64,000 nt of DNA from JACVRM01 sp963817375. Lineage in GTDB: Bacteria > Actinomycetota > Thermoleophilia > Gaiellales > Gaiellaceae. A program made the position numbers and the translations under genes. The stretch is from positions 156,241 through 220,240 of the forward strand of contig CAWFOB010000007.1 of the NCBI GenBank assembly GCA_963817375.1. Reading direction: 5' to 3'. A model generated the notes under the pieces. It saw only the letters and a list, made by a program, of their open reading frames with translations, searched no databases and was not told where the DNA came from. Shown piece after piece: positions 30,619 through 39,730 of the stretch. Position 1 is the first letter of the stretch. Each line of letters starts with the position of its first letter.

Positions 30619-32751
30619 TCAGGCGCCGTCGTCGCGCTGGAGGCCGTGCCGCGCCAGCGCGAGGCGCATCAGCGTCGCGTGCGTGCCCTCCGCGCCGGGG
30701 TCGTCGTCCCCGGGGAAGAGCTGGGCGTACGAGCCGTCCGGCTGCATCTCCCAGGCGTTGCGATGGTCGGCCAGGGTGACCTGGAGGATCTCCCAGAGCC
30801 GGGCGCGCAGGCCGCGCATGCGAATAGGGACGGCAGCTTCGACCCGCTCCGAGAGGTTCCGGTGCATCCAGTCGCCGGACCCGATCAGAAACTCGCCGTC
30901 GAGCGGATCCTCGGATCCCGCGGCGAAGTGGAAGATCCGAGAATGTTCGAGGAACCGGCCGATGATCGAGCGGATGCGCAGGTTGTCGGTGACGCCGGCG
31001 ACACCGGGCGCGAGGGTGCACAGACCGCGAACGGCGAGGTCGATCGGGACACCTGCCTGCGAGGCGCGCGACAGGAGCTCGCACATTTCCGGATCCTCGA
31101 GCTGGTTCATCTTGCAGACGATCCGCGCGGGCCGGCCCGACTCGTGGTTGGAGATCTCGTTCTCGACGAGCCGCGCGAACGTCGAGCGCATGGCGATCGG
31201 GGCGACCACCAGCGTGGAGAACGACGGCGTCCGCGAACGGCCCGTCAGATAGTGGAAGAGCGTGACGACGTCCCGCGTGACCGCCGGGTTGGCAGTGAGC
31301 AGCCCCACGTCCTCGTAGAGCCTGGCCGTGCGGGTGTGGTAGTTGCCCGTCGCGATGTGCGCGTAGGACCGCATGCCGCCCGGCTCCTGGCGGACCACGA
31401 GCGCGGTCTTGCTGTGCGTCTTCAGCCCCTTGACGCCGAAGACGACGTGGGCGCCAACCGTCTCCAGCTCGCGCGACCAGTGCAGGTTCCGGGCTTCGTC
31501 GAAGCGTGCGCTCAGCTCGATCACGCACGCCACCTGCTTCCCCGCCTCGGCGGCGCGGATCAGCGATTGCACGAACGGCGTGTCGTCGCCGACCCGGTAG
31601 ACGGTCATCTTGATCGACACCGTCAGCGGGTCGTCGGCCGCCTCCCGGATGAACCGCTCGACGCTCGCGTCGAAGCTGTCGTACGGGTGATGGAGGAGGA
31701 CGTCCGCCGCCCGGATCGCGGCGAAGATGTCGCCGTCGGCCGTCTCCAGCCCGGTCGGCGGCAGCGGCGTCCAGCGCGAGAAGCGCAGGCCGTCGATCTT
31801 GAGATCCGCGATCTCGAACAGCGTCGTGTAGTCGAGGAGCCCGCGTAGCTCGTAGACGTCCTCGGGGCCGAGTCCGAAGCGCTCCATCAGCTCGACGACG
31901 ATCGCGGGATCGGCGTCCGGCTGAACCTCGAGGCGCACGACCGGCTCGAACCGCCGTAGCTGGAGCTCGCGCTCGACGAGGGCGCGCTTGCTCAGGCCGT
32001 CGCTGTCGTCGTCGACCTCGACCTCGGCGTCGCGGCACACCCTGATCAGGCTCGCGCTCTCGATCACCATCCCCGGGAACAGCTTGTGCGCGTTCGCCGC
32101 GACGAGCTCGTCGAGCTGGACGAAGACCCGGTCTGGAGACGTGACGCCGGTGCGCACGCGCAGCCAGAGCGGGAGCTCTCTCGGCACCTTGACCCGGACG
32201 AGGACAGATTCGCCGGACGCCGGGTCGGTGAGCCGGAAGGCCCACGAGGTGGAGAGGTTCGAGATGTACGGGAACGGGTGCGCGGCGTCGAGGCCAAGCG
32301 GCGTCAGCACGGGCGAGACCTCGGTGTCGAAGACCGCCGAGACCTCGTCGCGCTGCTCCTCCGAGAGGTCGCTCCAGGACGCGAGGTGGACGCCGTGCTC
32401 GGCGAGCCGGGGCCGCAGGACGTCGAGGTAGCAGGCTGCTTGCTGCTCGAGCATCTCCAGGATCACCTCGCGGACGCGGAGCACCTTCTCGCGGCGCTCC
32501 TGGGCGGCCGGGCTCGCGTTGTCCGTGGACGGACGGATCAGTGCGATCCGCTTCTGGAAGAACTCGTCGAGGTTCGACGAGAAGATGGCGAGGAAGCGCG
32601 CGCGCTCCAGCAGCGGTGTCCGCTCGTCCAGCGCCTCCTCGAGGACGCGGCGGTTGAACGCGAGCCAGCTCAGGTCGCGGTCGATCGTGGCCCGGCGCAG
32701 GTCACGGTCGAGCGGGGCCCACGGCGTATCGGTCTGGACGACGTCGGTCAT
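30619..32751 (-). CDS. ppk: Polyphosphate kinase 1
   Basis: PPK1 reversibly polymerises the gamma phosphate of ATP into polyphosphate. The 710-residue length is normal. The N-terminal domain begins RDLSWLAFNRRVLEEALDER and FSSNLDEFFQKRI, the head domain follows, and the two phospholipase-D-like catalytic domains carry the autophosphorylated His in GLKTHSKTALVVR. YAHIATGNYHTRTARLYEDV and the second conserved His in IGRFLEHSRIFHF are also present. The start is ATG 32751 with AGGGACGACC before it. No ppx, phoU or pstS neighbour is seen. Confidence 0.97.
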   Translation of the reverse strand: MTDVVQTDTPWAPLDRDLRRATIDRDLSWLAFNRRVLEEALDERTPLLERARFLAIFSSNLDEFFQKRIALIRPSTDNASPAAQERREKVLRVREVILEMLEQQAACYLDVLRPRLAEHGVHLASWSDLSEEQRDEVSAVFDTEVSPVLTPLGLDAAHPFPYISNLSTSWAFRLTDPASGESVLVRVKVPRELPLWLRVRTGVTSPDRVFVQLDELVAANAHKLFPGMVIESASLIRVCRDAEVEVDDDSDGLSKRALVERELQLRRFEPVVRLEVQPDADPAIVVELMERFGLGPEDVYELRGLLDYTTLFEIADLKIDGLRFSRWTPLPPTGLETADGDIFAAIRAADVLLHHPYDSFDASVERFIREAADDPLTVSIKMTVYRVGDDTPFVQSLIRAAEAGKQVACVIELSARFDEARNLHWSRELETVGAHVVFGVKGLKTHSKTALVVRQEPGGMRSYAHIATGNYHTRTARLYEDVGLLTANPAVTRDVVTLFHYLTGRSRTPSFSTLVVAPIAMRSTFARLVENEISNHESGRPARIVCKMNQLEDPEMCELLSRASQAGVPIDLAVRGLCTLAPGVAGVTDNLRIRSIIGRFLEHSRIFHFAAGSEDPLDGEFLIGSGDWMHRNLSERVEAAVPIRMRGLRARLWEILQVTLADHRNAWEMQPDGSYAQLFPGDDDPGAEGTHATLMRLALARHGLQRDDGA

Positions 32752-32955
32752 GGTCGTCCCTGGCGCACGGTTCGAGACGGCAGCTTCACGGTGTGATGAG
32801 CGTACTCACGCGCGCCAGATTCGGACAGGTGCGCTGATCAGCGCGGGCTGAGGTGCGCGCCAGCACGCAAGCGTCCCGTTACGGCGGGCAGGCGCGGCTC
32901 GCCGGGCACTTTCACGAGAATCCTTTCCGATGCTCGAGCTCCGGCCGAAAGTCGA
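32752..32955. other. Divergent intergenic region, ppk / glycosyltransferase
   Basis: The 204-bp region between divergent start codons should contain both promoters. A TACGCT hexamer on the minus strand about 60 nt before the ppk start is the only -10 candidate I see. No further gene is supported. Confidence 0.4.
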
Positions 32956-34107
32956 GTGGTAGTCCTGCCGCCGCGCGTGCTCATCCTCACCGCCAGCGTG
33001 GGCGAGGGTCACGATCACCCGACCAGGATGCTCGCAGCGCAGATCCGGGCGGAGCGACCCGACGCCGAGGTTGTGAGCGAGGACTGCCTGGCCGTCATGG
33101 GCCGGCCGGTCGCGCTCTCCAGCGAGGGCGCCTCGCGGATCATCTTCTTCCACTTCGGCTGGATCTGGGACCTCGCGTTCTGGCTGTTTGCCCAGGTGGG
33201 CCCGGTCCGGGGCACCGTGCAGCGGGCGTTGACCCGCGCCGGTGGGAACGGTCTGCTCCGCCTCGTCTCCGAGCGGGCACCCGACGTCGTCGTCTCCACG
33301 TATCCGCTGAGCACGGAGGTCCTCGGCCGCCTGCGCCGCGCCGGCCGGCTGGCGGTCCCGCTCTGCGCCGCGGTGACCGACCTTGCCGCTCTCGAGTACT
33401 GGGTCAGCCCCGGCGCGGACGTGCACCTCGTCACGCACCCCGAGTCCCTGGGCGAGATTCGCCGGATCCTCGGGCCGAACGCGCCGGTGCACGCCGTGCA
33501 CGGCTTCAGCGACCCCGCCTTTCTGACGCCGCGCGACCCGCGCGACGCCCGCGCCGCGCTCGGTCTGCCGCCGGCCGGGAAGGTCGTCCTCGTCTCCGGC
33601 GGCGGTTGGGGAGTGGGGCGGCTGGCGACGGCGATCGAGACCGCTCTTGAGGTGCCGCACGTCGATCTGGTTGTCGGCCTGTGCGGCCGCAACGACGCGT
33701 TGCGCGAGAGCCTGGACCGCCGCTTCTCCGCCGGCGGCCGTGTCCGGCTCGAGGGCTTCACGGAGGCGATGCCGGACTGGCTCGCCGCGGCGGACGTGCT
33801 CGTGCACTCGACCGGCGGGCTGACAGTCCTCGAGGCGGTCATCCGCGGCTGCCCCGTGATCTCGTTCGGCTGGGGTCGGGGCCACATCCGCCCGAACAAC
33901 GCCGCGTTTCGGCGCTTCGGACTGGCGGAGGTGGCCGAGACGCGCGAGGAGCTTCGGTCCGCGCTCGAGCGGGCGCTAGCCGGCCGGCGCTCCCCGGATC
34001 TCGACTACGCCCGGCGCCCGTCCGCCGCCTCGCTCGTCCTCGCCCAGGTCGGCGATGACCCGCGAGGCGGTCAGCACGACGGCCGAGACCGTCACGAGCG
34101 CGAGTGA
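32956..34107 (+). CDS. MGDG-synthase-like GT-B glycosyltransferase
   Basis: The 383-residue protein has the N-terminal signature of the MGDG synthase/UgtP group (VLILTASVGEGHDHPTRMLA), PDVVVSTYPLSTEVLG, a middle VVLVSGGGWGVGRLATAIE strand and the donor-binding VHSTGGLTVLEAVIRGCPVI followed by GHIRPNNAAF. The group uses UDP- or GDP-sugars on diacylglycerol or related lipids; the acceptor here is unknown. The start GTG 32956 is uncertain. The last 44 codons overlap the EamA gene on the other strand by 132 bp, so the true end may be shorter if an indel lies there. Confidence 0.75.
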   Translation: MVVLPPRVLILTASVGEGHDHPTRMLAAQIRAERPDAEVVSEDCLAVMGRPVALSSEGASRIIFFHFGWIWDLAFWLFAQVGPVRGTVQRALTRAGGNGLLRLVSERAPDVVVSTYPLSTEVLGRLRRAGRLAVPLCAAVTDLAALEYWVSPGADVHLVTHPESLGEIRRILGPNAPVHAVHGFSDPAFLTPRDPRDARAALGLPPAGKVVLVSGGGWGVGRLATAIETALEVPHVDLVVGLCGRNDALRESLDRRFSAGGRVRLEGFTEAMPDWLAAADVLVHSTGGLTVLEAVIRGCPVISFGWGRGHIRPNNAAFRRFGLAEVAETREELRSALERALAGRRSPDLDYARRPSAASLVLAQVGDDPRGGQHDGRDRHERE

Positions 34108-34896
34108 GACGAGGATGACGCCGCCGTGGAGCGGCGTCGATCCCCAGCGCTCGCCGCCGACGAGCGGGGCGAGCAACACCGGGATCGCGACCTGCATCGC
34201 AACGACGGCCGGGCCGACCCGGGCGGCCGGAAAACGCTGCAGCGCCGACGTCTCGCTGAGGAGGCCCGCACCAATCGCGAGACCCGAGGCCAGACCGAAT
34301 CCGAGCGCGGCCGTCCAGGCCGCCGCCGAGACCTCGTCCACGGACACCTTGGCGCCCAAGGCGGCCCACGCGTCGCCGGCGCCCGCGGCGACGACCAGCA
34401 GCAGCGGCGCCACGGGCCGGCGCCGGACGGCCTGCAGGACGTAGGGCGCCGCGACGAAGGCGCCGAGCAGGCCGAGGGCGACCGCGAGCGCGACCGCGCC
34501 GCCGTGGGAGGTGGTGTGCTCCGGTGCGGCCCACGCAATCCCTGTGACACCCACGACGATGCCGGCGCAGCCAACGAGCTCGCGCCGCCCGATGCGCTCG
34601 TGGAGGATCCGCGACGCGAGCACGAGTAGGAGCACGACGCCCAGCGCGATGATCGGCTGGACGAGCGTCAGCGGCGCGAGCGTGAGCGCGAGGAGCTGAA
34701 GCGGCCAGCCGGCGATCGCGATGGCGATCGCGCCGAGCCACAGCGGGCGGCGAACGAGCCGCGCGAGCAGCGAGACCTCGACGTGCTCGCTGACGTGTAC
34801 CCGGCGCGCCTCGAGCGCCTGGAGGGCGTATGAGGTCTCGTAGCAGGCCGCCGCGCCGGCTGCGGCCAGCGCACCGAGCGCAACCTCGGTCGTCAT
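33976..34896 (-). CDS. EamA/DMT-family transporter
   Basis: The 306-residue protein has ten hydrophobic segments in two EamA-like halves (about residues 3-125 and 140-280), for example LTLAPLTLVQPIIALGVVLL and AARVGPAVVAMQVAIPVLLA. These belong to the drug/metabolite transporter superfamily. Pro-Leu-Thr-Leu-Val-Gln-Pro is typical of the nucleotide-sugar/Mg transporter-like subgroup. Substrate is unknown. Its ATG at 34896 is only 24 bp from the divergent deacetylase start. Confidence 0.8.
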   Translation of the reverse strand: MTTEVALGALAAAGAAACYETSYALQALEARRVHVSEHVEVSLLARLVRRPLWLGAIAIAIAGWPLQLLALTLAPLTLVQPIIALGVVLLLVLASRILHERIGRRELVGCAGIVVGVTGIAWAAPEHTTSHGGAVALAVALGLLGAFVAAPYVLQAVRRRPVAPLLLVVAAGAGDAWAALGAKVSVDEVSAAAWTAALGFGLASGLAIGAGLLSETSALQRFPAARVGPAVVAMQVAIPVLLAPLVGGERWGSTPLHGGVILVSLALVTVSAVVLTASRVIADLGEDERGGGRAPGVVEIRGAPAG

Positions 34897-34920
34897 CGTC
34901 GCGCCTGAGAGGATCTGCCG

Positions 34921-35631
34921 ATGCGTCCGCTCGCCGTCGCTGCTGCCGCCGCCGCAGGAGCAGGAGCGGCGTGGAGCCTGCCGGCGCCCGCACCGGTGTT
35001 CTCGCCGCTGGCGCGGGCGCTACGCATTCCGACGCGGCTCGCCGTGGCGCGCGGCATCGCCCTCACCTTCGACGACGGCCCGCACCCGGAGGGAACGCCC
35101 GCCGTCCTCGAGGAGCTCGTGCGCGCGGGCGCCATAGCCACCTTCTTCCTCGTCGGCGAGCAGGTGGAGCGGTTCCCCGAGCTCGCCGCCGACATTGTCG
35201 CGGCCGGCCACGAGGTCGCGCTCCATGGGTACCGTCACCGCCTCTTGTTGCGCCGCACCACCGCGGCACTCGTCCGCGATCTCGAGCGCGGCGCGGCTGT
35301 GATCGAGGCGGCCACCGGCGCCCGGCCCCGCTGGTACCGGCCGCCGTATGGCGTCTTCAGCCTGGGCGCGCTCGACGTGGTGAACCGCGGCCGCTGGCAG
35401 CCGATCCTCTGGTCGCGCTGGGGCGCGGATTGGCGCCGGCGCGCAACGGCGCACTCGATCGCGCGGCACGCGGCGGCGCGTCTCGAGCCGGGCGACGTCG
35501 TGCTGCTGCACGACGCCGACCACTACTCGTCGGCCGGCTCCTGGCGGCGGACGGCCGCGGCGCTCCCTGCGATCACGGCGTCGGTCGCCGCGCTGGGCGA
35601 GCCGTTCGTACCGCTCACCCACTCGACGTAG
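34921..35631 (+). CDS. Polysaccharide deacetylase (NodB fold)
   Basis: The 236-residue protein begins with a hydrophobic, Ala-rich signal or anchor segment, then the carbohydrate esterase 4 motifs in order: ALTFDDGPHPEGTPAVLEEL (catalytic and metal Asp), EVALHGYRHRLLLRR (metal His-x3-His), WYRPPYGVFSLGAL (Arg-Pro-Pro-Tyr-Gly) and VVLLHDADHYS with the late His. It should remove N-acetyl groups from a surface glycan such as peptidoglycan or a chitin-like polymer. GAGAGGA lies 8 nt before the ATG. The 3' end overlaps the epimerase gene by 109 bp in convergent orientation. Confidence 0.9.
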   Translation: MRPLAVAAAAAAGAGAAWSLPAPAPVFSPLARALRIPTRLAVARGIALTFDDGPHPEGTPAVLEELVRAGAIATFFLVGEQVERFPELAADIVAAGHEVALHGYRHRLLLRRTTAALVRDLERGAAVIEAATGARPRWYRPPYGVFSLGALDVVNRGRWQPILWSRWGADWRRRATAHSIARHAAARLEPGDVVLLHDADHYSSAGSWRRTAAALPAITASVAALGEPFVPLTHST

Positions 35632-36506
35632 CGCCGGACCCCGGCGTCGAACCGCGTCTCTGCGCGCCAACCCAGCTCGCGCGCGGCGCGCTGCGCCGAT
35701 GCCCGGCTCGGCTTGAGATCGGCGCGGCGCTCCGCGACGAAGACGATGGGGACGTCCGCGACCAGCTCCCGGACGTGCTCGGCGATCTCCCGGATGCTGA
35801 CCGGCTCCTCGTCGACGAGGTTGTACACGCCGGCCGGCGCCGAGTCGGAGAGCGCCGCGACGACGCCGCCCGCGAGATCCTCGACGTAGACGAACTGGCG
35901 CGACTGACGCCCGTCGCCCGATACGAGCAGCGGTTCCCCGGCACGTGCGCGTGCGACGAAGCTCGCGACGACCGCCGCGGTGCGCGACCGCGGTCCGTAC
36001 GGGATCCCGAAGCGCAGCGTCGTCTGCTCGAGCCCGTAGAGCTCCGCGTACGAGCGGCAGTACATCTCGCCGGCGAGCTTGGTCGCCGTGTAGAAGTGGC
36101 TGGGGAGGACGAGCGGGGTGTCCTCGTCATACAGGTGGCCGTTCCCGTTGAGGCCGCCGTAGACCCACACGGTGCTCGCATAGACGAAGCGCTTCGCGCC
36201 GTTCGCGTGCGCCGCCTCCAGGGCGGCCCGGGTGCCCTGGACGTTCACGACGTCGGCCCGGCCCGGATCGGCGGCGACGGCATTGACGTCGGCGATGGCG
36301 GCGAGATGCACGACCGCGTCGCAGCCGAGCATCGCGGCGCCGAGCGCCTCGGCGTCGAGCAGGTCGCCGACGACGGACTCGACGTCGCCGTCGGCGTACG
36401 GCGACCGAACGAGGTCGAAGATGCGCGGCGAGTGGCCCTCCTCCCGGAGAGCGTCGACGACGTGCGAGCCGATGAACCCCGCTCCACCGGTGACGAGAAC
36501 GCGCAT
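35523..36506 (-). CDS. NAD-dependent sugar epimerase/dehydratase (extended SDR)
   Basis: The 327-residue protein carries the Rossmann motif VLVTGGAGFIGSHVVDAL, the acidic residue at the end of strand 2 (IFDLVRS), VVHLAAIADVNAV, and the catalytic Ser/Thr with YxxxK (YASTVWVYGG, FYTATKLAGEMYC). These match UDP-glucose-4-epimerase-like enzymes acting on nucleotide sugars. It follows the aminotransferase gene on the same strand by 12 bp, and both probably serve one amino- or deoxy-sugar pathway. Exact substrate is unknown. Confidence 0.88.
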   Translation of the reverse strand: MRVLVTGGAGFIGSHVVDALREEGHSPRIFDLVRSPYADGDVESVVGDLLDAEALGAAMLGCDAVVHLAAIADVNAVAADPGRADVVNVQGTRAALEAAHANGAKRFVYASTVWVYGGLNGNGHLYDEDTPLVLPSHFYTATKLAGEMYCRSYAELYGLEQTTLRFGIPYGPRSRTAAVVASFVARARAGEPLLVSGDGRQSRQFVYVEDLAGGVVAALSDSAPAGVYNLVDEEPVSIREIAEHVRELVADVPIVFVAERRADLKPSRASAQRAARELGWRAETRFDAGVRRYVEWVSGTNGSPSAATDAVIAGSAAAVRRQEPADE

Positions 36507-36518
36507 CTGCGGATCCTC

Positions 36519-37535
36519 TCAGGCGGGGCGGCGGTAGTAGAGGGGAACGCACCAGTGATTCTGCGCAACCCAGTCGGTATTGGGCAAATCGACGTCGCTG
36601 CCGGTGATGCGGTGGCAAGGCTCGTCGTAGACCTTCCCGGTCGACCTCTCGATGGGCTCGAAGACGACGTACTTGTAGAGACCCGAGACCATGCCGTCGG
36701 GAAGTTCGACACGGGCTGGGTGCGTCGCGTCCAGGTGCTCGCGCGCGACGGCGTTCTTCCAGGCGGCGATCTCGTCCAGCCGCTGGACCTGCGTCAGGCC
36801 GATTGCGCTCGTGAACTCGTTCATGCGGAAGTTCATGCCGGCGATGCGGTAGTCGGGCTTCCCGTAGTCGCGGAACGCGCGCGCGAATTCGACGACGTCG
36901 GGCCGTCCGGAGACGAGCATGCCGCCCTCGCCGGTCGAGATCGTCTTCGTCGGCGCGAACGACCACACGCCCGCGTCGCCCCACGTCCCCGGCCGGCGGC
37001 CGTGCCAGCCGGCGCCGTGTGCGTGGGCGCAGTCTTCGATCAGGAAGATCCCCTCGGCCCGGCAGAGCTCTGCGATCCGGTCGATGTCGAACGCGATGTG
37101 GCCGCCGATGTGGACGACGAACGCCGCGCGAGGCTTGTGCCGGCGCACCTTGGCCTCGAAGTCCGTGAAGGACATGCAGAGGTCTTCGCGGTTGCAATCG
37201 ACGTACTCGACCGACGCTCCGGCCGTGCGGATGGCGAGCGGAGTGGCGAGGAAGGTGTTCGACGGACAGAGCACGACCTGGCCCGCCACCTCGGCGGATG
37301 CGAGCGCCGCGAGCGCCGCGCCCGTCCAGCTGGACGTCGCGACGGCGGGGAGGCCGTTCCATTCGGACCAGGCCTGCTCGAACGCCTCCGTGACTGGGCC
37401 CTGCGACCACACCTGACGGTCGATGATCTCGTCCCAGAGCGCATGCAGCCGCGCGCGGTCGCGCGGGTCGAACCCGATCGCGAACGCGTCGAACTGGACA
37501 GAGGAACCTGCTGTCAGCAAGAGACGTTGCGACAA
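36519..37535 (-). CDS. DegT/DnrJ/EryC1-family sugar aminotransferase
   Basis: The 338-residue PLP protein has the family plan: AVATSSWTGAALAALASAEV, VVLCPSNTFLATPLAIRTAG, the Asp in LIEDCAHAHGAGWHGRRPG and the PLP Lys in SFAPTKTISTGEGGMLV. FRMNEFTSAIGLTQVQRLDE and a C-terminal NHWCVPLYYRRP complete it. Such enzymes aminate keto-sugars bound to UDP or dTDP. The start TTG 37535 is the only in-frame candidate that keeps the full N-terminus and should be treated with caution. Confidence 0.85.
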   Translation of the reverse strand: MSQRLLLTAGSSVQFDAFAIGFDPRDRARLHALWDEIIDRQVWSQGPVTEAFEQAWSEWNGLPAVATSSWTGAALAALASAEVAGQVVLCPSNTFLATPLAIRTAGASVEYVDCNREDLCMSFTDFEAKVRRHKPRAAFVVHIGGHIAFDIDRIAELCRAEGIFLIEDCAHAHGAGWHGRRPGTWGDAGVWSFAPTKTISTGEGGMLVSGRPDVVEFARAFRDYGKPDYRIAGMNFRMNEFTSAIGLTQVQRLDEIAAWKNAVAREHLDATHPARVELPDGMVSGLYKYVVFEPIERSTGKVYDEPCHRITGSDVDLPNTDWVAQNHWCVPLYYRRPA

Positions 37536-37725
37536 CCGTACTGCGCGCGGCCTGACGCAATTCTGAGAGCCGCCCCGCTCAGGCCGTTGTCACGACAGGC
37601 GCCGTAGCGTCGACCGCCTGGAGTCCATCCACCTCCCGTACGACGCTCGTGTCGGCCGCCGCCAGCGCCAGCGGCGGCGCCGCCGGATCCGCCGCATCGC
37701 CCTGCTCGCGGTCGTCCTGGCGCTG

Positions 37726-38817
37726 GTGCCGGTCGTCTACTCGTACGTCACGACGATGATGCGCCCGTCGAGCCTGCCGCTCTGGCCGCGAACCGTCGAG
37801 TGGATCCGCGCCAACCACGGCAACTGGCTCGTCGACGAGGTCGAGCACTACTACTACAGCTGGAAAGCCCCGTCGAAAGGGGGCCCCCAGCTCGAGAGCC
37901 TGCCTGCCGTCGGGCTGCCGGCGGCGCGGAAGGCCAGGCTCCGGCGCATCGAGGCGCGGACCCGCAGGGCCGGTTGGCCCCCGCGCGTACCGTCGCCGTA
38001 CGCCCACCGGCTGCCGCGCGAAGGGGTGTGGGAGCGCACGGGGCCGCTCGTCGCCGGGCGCCCGCCGGTGCTCGTGACCACGTTCCGGACCGAGGTCGAC
38101 TACCCGCGGATCGTCGCGTACGCGGCGTGGTTCGACCACACGCGAGCCTCGGTCGCCTGGTACCCCGGCCGGTACGAGCCGCCGAACGCTCCCGTGCGGG
38201 GCCCCATGGAGATCCCGACCCGCCAGCGGTGGCGCGTGCTCGCCAGCTTCAACGGCGGCTTCATCCACGTGGACGGCAACAACGGCTCATCGATCGCCGG
38301 CCGCCGGTACGAACCGCTGCAGCGCGGCCTCGCCACGTTGATCGCCTACCGCGACGGCCGCGTCGACGTGAAGTCGTGGACGGGCGGCCCCGTCGCCGGG
38401 CGGAAGGTTGCCTTTGCGCGGCAGAGCCTGCCGCTGATCCTCGAGAACGGCCGGCTCAATCCGGCTCTGGACGACAGCTCGAAATGGGGCTATACCCTCG
38501 GCAACGCAGTCCGCGTCTGGCGCACGGGTGCCGGGATCGACCGGCGCGGCAACCTGATCTACGCCGCCGCCGACTCGCAGACCGTCGTGACGCTCGCGAA
38601 GCTCTTGCGCCAGGCCGGAGCAGTGCGTGCGATGCAGCTCGACATCAACCCCGAGTGGCCGACCCTGAACATCTACACGCACCGCGGCGGCCTCTCGGCG
38701 ACGAGGGTGGTGCCGAACTACCAGCAGCCGGAGACCCGGTACCTCGTGGCCGACGACCGCGACTTCTTCGCCGTCTACCGGCGCCTGCCAGGCCCCATCA
38801 CCGTCCCCTTCAAGTGA
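37726..38817 (+). CDS. Phosphodiester glycosidase (NAGPA-type) domain protein, membrane anchored
   Basis: The C-terminal half matches the phosphodiester glycosidase fold (VLASFNGGFIHVDGNNGSSI, SLPLILENGRLNPALDDSS, RVWRTGAGIDRRGNLIYAAA, MQLDINPEWPTLNIYTH), related to the enzyme that uncovers mannose-6-phosphate and found in many secreted bacterial proteins. The frame upstream of GTG 37726 stays open to 37567 and encodes a basic run and then IALLAVVLALVPVVYSY, an evident membrane segment. The real start therefore probably lies further upstream, but no ATG, GTG or TTG is available (a CTG at 37618 is). It overlaps the next gene by GTGA. Confidence 0.75.
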   Translation: MPVVYSYVTTMMRPSSLPLWPRTVEWIRANHGNWLVDEVEHYYYSWKAPSKGGPQLESLPAVGLPAARKARLRRIEARTRRAGWPPRVPSPYAHRLPREGVWERTGPLVAGRPPVLVTTFRTEVDYPRIVAYAAWFDHTRASVAWYPGRYEPPNAPVRGPMEIPTRQRWRVLASFNGGFIHVDGNNGSSIAGRRYEPLQRGLATLIAYRDGRVDVKSWTGGPVAGRKVAFARQSLPLILENGRLNPALDDSSKWGYTLGNAVRVWRTGAGIDRRGNLIYAAADSQTVVTLAKLLRQAGAVRAMQLDINPEWPTLNIYTHRGGLSATRVVPNYQQPETRYLVADDRDFFAVYRRLPGPITVPFK

Positions 38818-39683
38818 GGCGTCGCGGCGCGATCGCGCTGCTCCTCGTCGCCGGTGCGTTCCTCGGATGGGCCGCGTCGAGCAGCCTGGCCACACCGCCG
38901 TCCGTGCGCCTCCGCGCGCTGCGGCTCGTCGACACGTCGCGGCGCGCTCACTTCCGCAACGGGACGTCGGGCCCCCGGGTGCTGGTCACGCAGGTGCGCT
39001 GGCCGGCGACCGGCGGAGGGCCCTTCCCGCTCGTCGTCTTCGCCCACGGCTTCGCGCTCGGACCCGGCGCGTACGTCCGTCTCCTCGACACGTGGGCGCG
39101 CGCCGGCTACGTGGTCGCCGCTCCCGCATTCCCGGTCGAGCGCGCCGGCGCGCCCGGGGGGCCTGACCGGAGCGACCTCGGGAACGAGCCCGCCGACCTG
39201 CGCTTCGTGATCTCGCGCCTCACGGACGCGGCGAGCCCGGTCCACGCTCTCGTCGACCCCACGCTGATCGCCGTCGCCGGACACTCCGACGGGGCCGTGG
39301 CCGCGCTGTCGGCTGCCTACGACCTCCGCTTCCGCGACCGGCGGATCGACGCGGCGATGATCATGTCCGGGGCGGTGCTGCCCGGGTTCAGGAAGGCCGC
39401 CCCCGGCTCGCCGCCGCTGCTCGCCGTGCAGGGAACGAGGGACGTCCTCAACCCGCCGGGCACGACGAGCTACTACTTCGGGCTCATGCGCAGGCCGAAG
39501 TTTCTGCTCTGGCTGGAAGGCGCCCCGCACCGCGAGCCGTACACGGACGACGACCGCTGGTTCGGCGTCGTCGGGGCCGCGACGACTGCATTTCTCGACC
39601 ACGCCCTGCGCGGAGCGCCGCTGCGGCCGCTGATCGCCGCCGGGACACGGGCCGGGGTCGCGCAGATCGAGTCGTATCCCTAG
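38814..39683 (+). CDS. Secreted alpha/beta hydrolase (chlorophyllase/dienelactone-hydrolase-like)
   Basis: The 289-residue product begins with a signal peptide or anchor (VRRRGAIALLLVAGAFLGWA). The hydrolase core has VFAHGFALGPGAYVRLLDTW, the nucleophile elbow IAVAGHSDGAVAALSAAYDL, the acid in VQGTRDVLNPPG and a late His in EGAPHREPYT. Its closest family by eye is the PAF-acetylhydrolase/chlorophyllase-like group. GTG 38814 overlaps the glycosidase stop, so the two extracytoplasmic proteins are co-translated. Substrate is unknown. Confidence 0.8.
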   Translation: MRRRGAIALLLVAGAFLGWAASSSLATPPSVRLRALRLVDTSRRAHFRNGTSGPRVLVTQVRWPATGGGPFPLVVFAHGFALGPGAYVRLLDTWARAGYVVAAPAFPVERAGAPGGPDRSDLGNEPADLRFVISRLTDAASPVHALVDPTLIAVAGHSDGAVAALSAAYDLRFRDRRIDAAMIMSGAVLPGFRKAAPGSPPLLAVQGTRDVLNPPGTTSYYFGLMRRPKFLLWLEGAPHREPYTDDDRWFGVVGAATTAFLDHALRGAPLRPLIAAGTRAGVAQIESYP

Positions 39684-39730
39684 CGGCGAAAACGTTGCGC
39701 TCGTCCACGGGCTCGAAGACACTGCGCCGC

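Noticed and set aside
37579..38268. 229-codon minus-strand frame before the phosphodiester glycosidase
   Set aside because: Shadow of the plus-strand gene, which has recognisable motifs; the minus frame has none.
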